Shown here in pieces: positions 7,201 to 10,499 of a DNA stretch of 10,499 bases; position 1 is the stretch's first letter; every line of letters begins with the position of its first letter. The notes under the pieces were generated by a model. The model made no database searches and was not told the DNA's origin. It worked only from the letters and a program-made list of their open reading frames with translations. The stretch is from Nitrosomonadaceae bacterium (GTDB lineage: Bacteria > Pseudomonadota > Gammaproteobacteria > Burkholderiales > Nitrosomonadaceae). The translations under genes and the position numbers were made by a program. The stretch covers positions 1 to 10,499 of the forward strand of contig CAKKRO010000150.1 of NCBI GenBank assembly GCA_919902625.1, given 5' to 3'.

Positions 7201-8958
7201 TTACATTTTATCAGGTGCGTCGACACCGAGTAACCTGAGACCATTATTTAATATCTGCCGGATGGATGCAATCAGTGCCAGCCGGGCGTGAAGCAATGGG
7301 ATTTCAGGTACCAGGAAACGAGTCGAATTATAGTAACTATGAAACTCGCTCGCCAGTTCCCTGAGGTAAAAGGCAATGAGATGCGGCGAAAATTCTTTGG
7401 CAGCCATTTCCACTGTGTCAGGAAAATCAATCAGTTTTTGCAGTAAAGCAAGCTCGGCAGGACTGGACAATGCATCCGTATCAGCTTTAGCCAGGAGAGC
7501 TACATCTCCATCCCATTGCGCCAGTACACTGCAAACCCGGGCATGCGCATACTGTACATAATAGACCGGATTATCGTTGCTTTGCGATTTGGCCAGATCC
7601 AAATCAAAATCCAGATGTTGATCGCTCTTGCGCATGACATAAAAGAAACGCGCGGCATCCTTGCCGACTTCCTGGCGTAATTCCCGCAGTGTGACGAACT
7701 CACCTGAGCGCGTAGACATGGGGGCCTTTTTTCCATCACGATAGAGCACTGCAAACTGTACCAGTAAAATTTCCAGTTTTGCCGGATCCAATTCCAATGC
7801 CTGTAAAGCACCTTTTACCCGGGCGATATAGCCATGGTGATCGGCACCCCAGATATTGATGACTTGTTCAAAACCACGTTCGAATTTGTTGAGATGGTAA
7901 GCAATATCCGAAGCGAAATAGGTGAACTGCCCATTTTCTCTTTGCACCACACGATCTTTCTCGTCCCCAAAATCCGTTGAACGAAACCAGATGGCTCCAT
8001 CCTGCTGATATAAGTAATGTTTCTGCTCAAGCAATTGAATGGTGTGTGCGACAAGGCCATTATCAAACAATGATTGTTCTGAAAACCAGGTATCGAATTC
8101 CACGCCGAATTCCATCAAATCATTGCGGCAATCCCCCAATTGTTCTGTCAGCACAAAATTGTGAATATACGCATAATCCTGTCCCAGTATGTTTTTTGCA
8201 TTGGCAATCAGTTGATCCAGTTGTTCATCCGTATGGGTGGCTGTTGCATGAGCGTTTGCTGGAATGCCTTCGAGCAATAAGTCAGGGTGATGCACATAGC
8301 GTTCTGCATGCGCCTGGAATATCAGTTGCGCCATGGTTTTGACATAGCCGCCCTGGTAAGCATTCTCTGGGAAAGGAACGTGAATGTGATTGAGTTCCAG
8401 ATAACGCAACCAGGTGGAAAGCGTCAGGATATCCATCTGCCGTCCCGCATCATTCACATAGAATTCACGCGATACGTTAAAACCAGCCGCTGTCAGTATA
8501 TTGGCAAGACTGGCGCCAATGGCAGCGCCACGGCCATGGCCGACATGCAATGGACCGGTTGGATTCGCTGAAACAAATTCCACTTGAACCTTTCTTCCCT
8601 GGCCAAAGTGACAGTTACCGAATTCAGCCTGGCTTTGTAAAATGGAATGCAGGTATTGTTGCTTGGCGGAATGCTTGAGGAACAAGTTGATAAATCCTGC
8701 ACCTGCCACTTCAATTCTTTCCAAGTAAGGAGAGGCGGGTATTTTGTCGATCAATAATTGAGCGACTTCGCGGGGGCTTTTACGCAGCGTTTTCGCCAAT
8801 TGCATGGCCAGATTGCAGGAATAATCGCCATGATCCGCTTGTTTGGTACGCGCTAGCTCAATACGGATTGAGGTGTCCAGCGTTGTTATGTGGCTGGCTG
8901 CCTGGTGGAGAAGTTCAGCAAAGTGTGTTTTAAAATTGGGATGAACAGATGGTGTCAT
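7201..8958 (-). CDS. argS: Arginyl-tRNA synthetase
   Basis: Class I synthetase that charges tRNA-Arg with arginine; 585 residues, normal length. The N-terminal tRNA-recognition domain covers about 8-95. The catalytic core has the HIGH-type motif HVGH (138-141) within FVSANPTGPLHVGHGRGAA. KKAPMSTRSGEF (410-421) stands where other class I enzymes have KMSKS; the MSTRSGEF form is usual for this ArgRS branch. The DALR-type anticodon-binding domain runs from about 465 (NPVYYVQYAHARVCSVL) to the typical end NGLRLLGVDAPDKM. No clear Shine-Dalgarno lies before the ATG. A TATATT at 9015-9010 could be a -10 box, but no good -35 stands at the right distance. The rlmB stop is 104 bases upstream. It is probably the first gene of argS-SPOR-dsbA. 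Confidence 0.97.
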   Translation of the reverse strand: MTPSVHPNFKTHFAELLHQAASHITTLDTSIRIELARTKQADHGDYSCNLAMQLAKTLRKSPREVAQLLIDKIPASPYLERIEVAGAGFINLFLKHSAKQQYLHSILQSQAEFGNCHFGQGRKVQVEFVSANPTGPLHVGHGRGAAIGASLANILTAAGFNVSREFYVNDAGRQMDILTLSTWLRYLELNHIHVPFPENAYQGGYVKTMAQLIFQAHAERYVHHPDLLLEGIPANAHATATHTDEQLDQLIANAKNILGQDYAYIHNFVLTEQLGDCRNDLMEFGVEFDTWFSEQSLFDNGLVAHTIQLLEQKHYLYQQDGAIWFRSTDFGDEKDRVVQRENGQFTYFASDIAYHLNKFERGFEQVINIWGADHHGYIARVKGALQALELDPAKLEILLVQFAVLYRDGKKAPMSTRSGEFVTLRELRQEVGKDAARFFYVMRKSDQHLDFDLDLAKSQSNDNPVYYVQYAHARVCSVLAQWDGDVALLAKADTDALSSPAELALLQKLIDFPDTVEMAAKEFSPHLIAFYLRELASEFHSYYNSTRFLVPEIPLLHARLALIASIRQILNNGLRLLGVDAPDKM

Positions 8959-8972
8959 GGTTAAGAATAAGC

Positions 8973-8984
8973 AATATCGATATT
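8973..8984. repeat. 12-base perfect palindrome in the argS leader
   Basis: AATATCGATATT reads the same on both strands and lies 15 bases before the argS ATG. It could be a small operator, but AT-rich palindromes of this size also arise by chance. No second copy was noticed in the window. Confidence 0.3.
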
Positions 8985-9042
8985 TTTATTAAACCGGATT
9001 ACACGGCATAATATAGGTTGTTCTGGTTTGGAACATGCAATC

Positions 9043-9062
9043 CATTTTATCAGGTGCATCAA
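9043..9062 (-). repeat. Echo of the argS 3' end upstream of argS
   Basis: The 20 bases here match the last 17 coding bases of argS and their flank (7203-7222) at 18 of 20 positions, including 15 in a row. Read on the minus strand this copy also spells Asp-Ala-Pro-Asp-Lys-Met, the argS C-terminus, though without its stop codon. It abuts the rlmB stop. It may be the scar of a collapsed tandem duplication of argS, or coincidence; similarity does not extend beyond these bases. Confidence 0.4.
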
Positions 9063-9803
9063 TCAAACCACAGACTGTTGACGATGTGTTTCAAAAAGGC
9101 AAATACCCGCACTGACAGAAACATTCAAACTCTCCACGCTGCCCAGCATCGGAATACGCACTAACTGGTCGCAGGCCTCGCGCGTCAAGCGTCGCAGCCC
9201 TTTCTCTTCAGCGCCGAATACCCAGGCAACAGCCCCTTTAATTTGGAAATTCGTCAAGTCATGATCTGCATTCTCTGCCGTGCCAATAATCCATATTCCC
9301 TGTTCCTTTAATTGCTTTAAGGTGCGGGATAAATTGGTAACAGCAATGTAGGGTACGGTATCTGCGGCACCGCTGGAAACTTTATAAACCGTTGAGGTCA
9401 ATCCGACTGCCCGGTCTTTCGGTGCGATCACGGCATGCACACCAAACGCATCGGCGACACGTAAGCAGGCGCCCAGATTGTGCGGATCTTGAATGCCGTC
9501 CAGTATCAACAGCCGTGCCGGCTCAGTCAGCGTATCCAGCACATCGTTGATGTCGACATAACTGCGCGTAATATCGATGTTGGCCACGACGCCCTGATGG
9601 CGATCGTTACCGGCCATGCTTGTCAGTCTTGATCCTTCACAAGTCACCCAATGAATTTTCTGGGTTTCGGCAAGGTTAATTAAACCGCGTACCCGTTGAT
9701 CGCTGCGCGTGGCGTCAATGAATATCCCTTTGATGCTATCCGGATTCTGCCGTAAACGGCTGGTAACCGCATGAAAGCCGAAAATAAGGCGGGTGCTGGA
9801 CAT
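9063..9803 (-). CDS. rlmB: 23S rRNA (guanosine-2'-O-)-methyltransferase RlmB
   Basis: SpoU/TrmH (SPOUT) family methyltransferase that 2'-O-methylates G2251 in the peptidyl-transferase P-loop of 23S rRNA using S-adenosylmethionine. It has 246 residues, matching the family. The N-terminal RNA-binding domain (about 4-78) begins LIFGFHAVTSRL. The knotted catalytic domain has all three motifs: LILDGIQDPHNLGACLRVADAFG (99-121, N109 and R115), VFGAEEKGLRRL (195-206, E199) and IPMLGSVESLNVSVSAGICLFE (217-238, N227). AGGA stands just before the ATG. rnr lies 156 bases upstream, and rnr-rlmB is a common proteobacterial pair. The spacer contains two stem-loops, so expression may be partly separate from rnr. 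Confidence 0.96.
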   Translation of the reverse strand: MSSTRLIFGFHAVTSRLRQNPDSIKGIFIDATRSDQRVRGLINLAETQKIHWVTCEGSRLTSMAGNDRHQGVVANIDITRSYVDINDVLDTLTEPARLLILDGIQDPHNLGACLRVADAFGVHAVIAPKDRAVGLTSTVYKVSSGAADTVPYIAVTNLSRTLKQLKEQGIWIIGTAENADHDLTNFQIKGAVAWVFGAEEKGLRRLTREACDQLVRIPMLGSVESLNVSVSAGICLFETHRQQSVV

Positions 9804-9827
9804 AATTCCTAATAAGTCTGAAAATAT

Positions 9828-9846
9828 TGTTAAGCATCGCTTAACA
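9828..9846. repeat. 8-base-arm inverted repeat ahead of rlmB
   Basis: TGTTAAGC and GCTTAACA flank a 3-base centre, a perfect inverted repeat ending 24 bases before the rlmB ATG. In the transcript it would form a small hairpin followed by AUAUUUUC, a weak terminator shape. As DNA it has the form of a dimeric repressor's operator. Either would affect rlmB; neither can be proved here. Confidence 0.45.
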
Positions 9847-9878
9847 TAAGAGCTATTGAATATAGAAGCGTACTACTG

Positions 9879-9902
9879 CCGGGTTCTGGTTTCCCAGCCC
9901 GG
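9879..9902 (-). other. GAAA-tetraloop stem-loop between rnr and rlmB
   Basis: On the minus strand CCGGG-CTGG, a GAAA tetraloop, CCAG, two unpaired A and CCCGG form nine pairs, seven of them G-C. It would be very stable, and GNRA loops are typical of selected RNA structure. No T-run follows, so it is not an intrinsic terminator. It may protect the rnr 3' end, act as a processing site, or be one copy of a dispersed intergenic palindrome. CTGCCGG occurs directly repeated around it (9876-9882 and 9906-9912). Confidence 0.55.
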
Positions 9903-9959
9903 AGTCTGCCGGATTTAACAGGCCAATGGAATGGCGGTATTTTAAAGCAATTTCAGGTT

Positions 9960-10499
9960 CTAGAGCGATTTCTTGCTTTTGGATGAGGCCTTTGTTCTGG
10001 AGCGGCCTGATTTTTTATCCGGCTCAGCTAATACAAAATCGATTTTGCTGGTTTCCAGATCAACACGCACCAGTTTGACACGCAACCGGTCGCCGAGGCG
10101 GTATTGTTTGCCGCTACGTTCGCCCAATAAAACATGCTTGATGGCATCGAAATGAAAATAATCACTCGGCAACTCTGAAATATGGACGAGCCCTTCCACA
10201 TAGACGTTATCCAGTGCTACGAACAGACCAAAGCCGGTCACGCTGCTGATTACGCCGTCGAAACATTCGCCGATTCTATCCTGCATGTAAAAACACTTTA
10301 ACCAGGATTCAACATCCCGGGTTGCCTCGTCGGCGCGCCGTTCGGTCAGTGAGCAGTGTTTGCCCAACTCATCCCAATCTCCAGGCTGATAAGTTTTCCC
10401 GTTGAGCACTGCCTTGATTGCACGATGGATCAGTAAATCAGGGTAGCGGCGAATGGGGGAAGTAAAGTGCGTGTAGGAGTCATAGGCCAATCCGAAATG
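9960..10499 (-). CDS. rnr: Ribonuclease R, C-terminal part (runs off the window)
   Basis: The last 179 residues of RNase R, a processive 3'-to-5' exoribonuclease that degrades structured RNA and takes part in rRNA quality control. The frame is open to the window edge (HFG at 10499-10491), so the gene begins outside. The visible start HFGLAYDSYTHFTSPIRRYPDLLIHR is the end of the RNB catalytic domain, whose TSPIRRYPD is highly conserved. An S1 RNA-binding domain follows (FDGVISSVTGFGLFVALDNVYVEGLVHISEL ... KIDFVL). The protein ends in a Lys/Ser/Arg-rich tail (DKKSGRSRTKASSKSKKSL), which in RNase R aids RNA binding and unwinding. This distinguishes it from RNase II, which lacks such a tail. rlmB follows. 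Confidence 0.95.
   Translation of the reverse strand, partial: HFGLAYDSYTHFTSPIRRYPDLLIHRAIKAVLNGKTYQPGDWDELGKHCSLTERRADEATRDVESWLKCFYMQDRIGECFDGVISSVTGFGLFVALDNVYVEGLVHISELPSDYFHFDAIKHVLLGERSGKQYRLGDRLRVKLVRVDLETSKIDFVLAEPDKKSGRSRTKASSKSKKSL

Noticed and set aside
10488..10490. TTG as the start of a separate 176-residue gene
   Set aside because: The frame stays open to the window edge and reads HFG just before it, matching the conserved RNase R sequence. The TTG is an internal leucine codon.
1..10499. A novel defence, mobile or biosynthetic system
   Set aside because: Every long coding frame belongs to a known housekeeping family except the HDOD-GAF protein, and there are no transposases, integrases, direct-repeat arrays or phage genes.

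Overview
The window is a run of housekeeping genes, all on the minus strand and transcribed from right to left. The base composition is moderately AT-leaning. The gene neighbourhoods rnr-rlmB, argS-SPOR protein-dsbA and gmk-rpoZ-spoT, together with a short 68-residue omega subunit, point to a betaproteobacterium. I lean towards the Nitrosomonadales, but that is inference from gene order and protein style, not a database match. I see no mobile elements, CRISPR arrays, tRNA or rRNA genes.

Layout in transcription order. The window opens on the right inside rnr (RNase R, 3' end only), followed by a 156-base spacer with two clear inverted repeats and then rlmB (23S rRNA Gm2251 methyltransferase). 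After 104 bases comes argS (arginyl-tRNA synthetase), a membrane-anchored SPOR-domain protein of FtsN type and dsbA (periplasmic disulfide oxidase). These three are tightly spaced (23 and 39 bases) and look like one operon. msrA follows 82 bases later. After a 155-base AT-rich spacer comes a gene for a two-domain HDOD plus GAF-like regulator, then gmk (30 bases on), rpoZ (76 bases on), and, beyond a 265-base spacer with a good terminator and a plausible promoter, spoT. At the far left a plus-strand reading frame of unknown identity runs in and stops across the end of spoT. No stretch longer than 300 bases lacks a gene.

Functionally the left half is a guanine-nucleotide and stringent-response cluster. 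Gmk makes GDP, SpoT makes and destroys (p)ppGpp, and omega carries the N-terminal MAR residues that form part of a ppGpp site on RNA polymerase in Proteobacteria. The HDOD-GAF protein just upstream has no assigned function. The right half serves RNA maturation and decay, tRNA charging, cell division and envelope redox.

I did not find a convincing new system. The best leads are two mutually exclusive hairpins between rpoZ and spoT, a GAAA-tetraloop stem-loop between rnr and rlmB, the HDOD-GAF protein, and an 18-of-20-base echo of the argS 3' end located upstream of argS.
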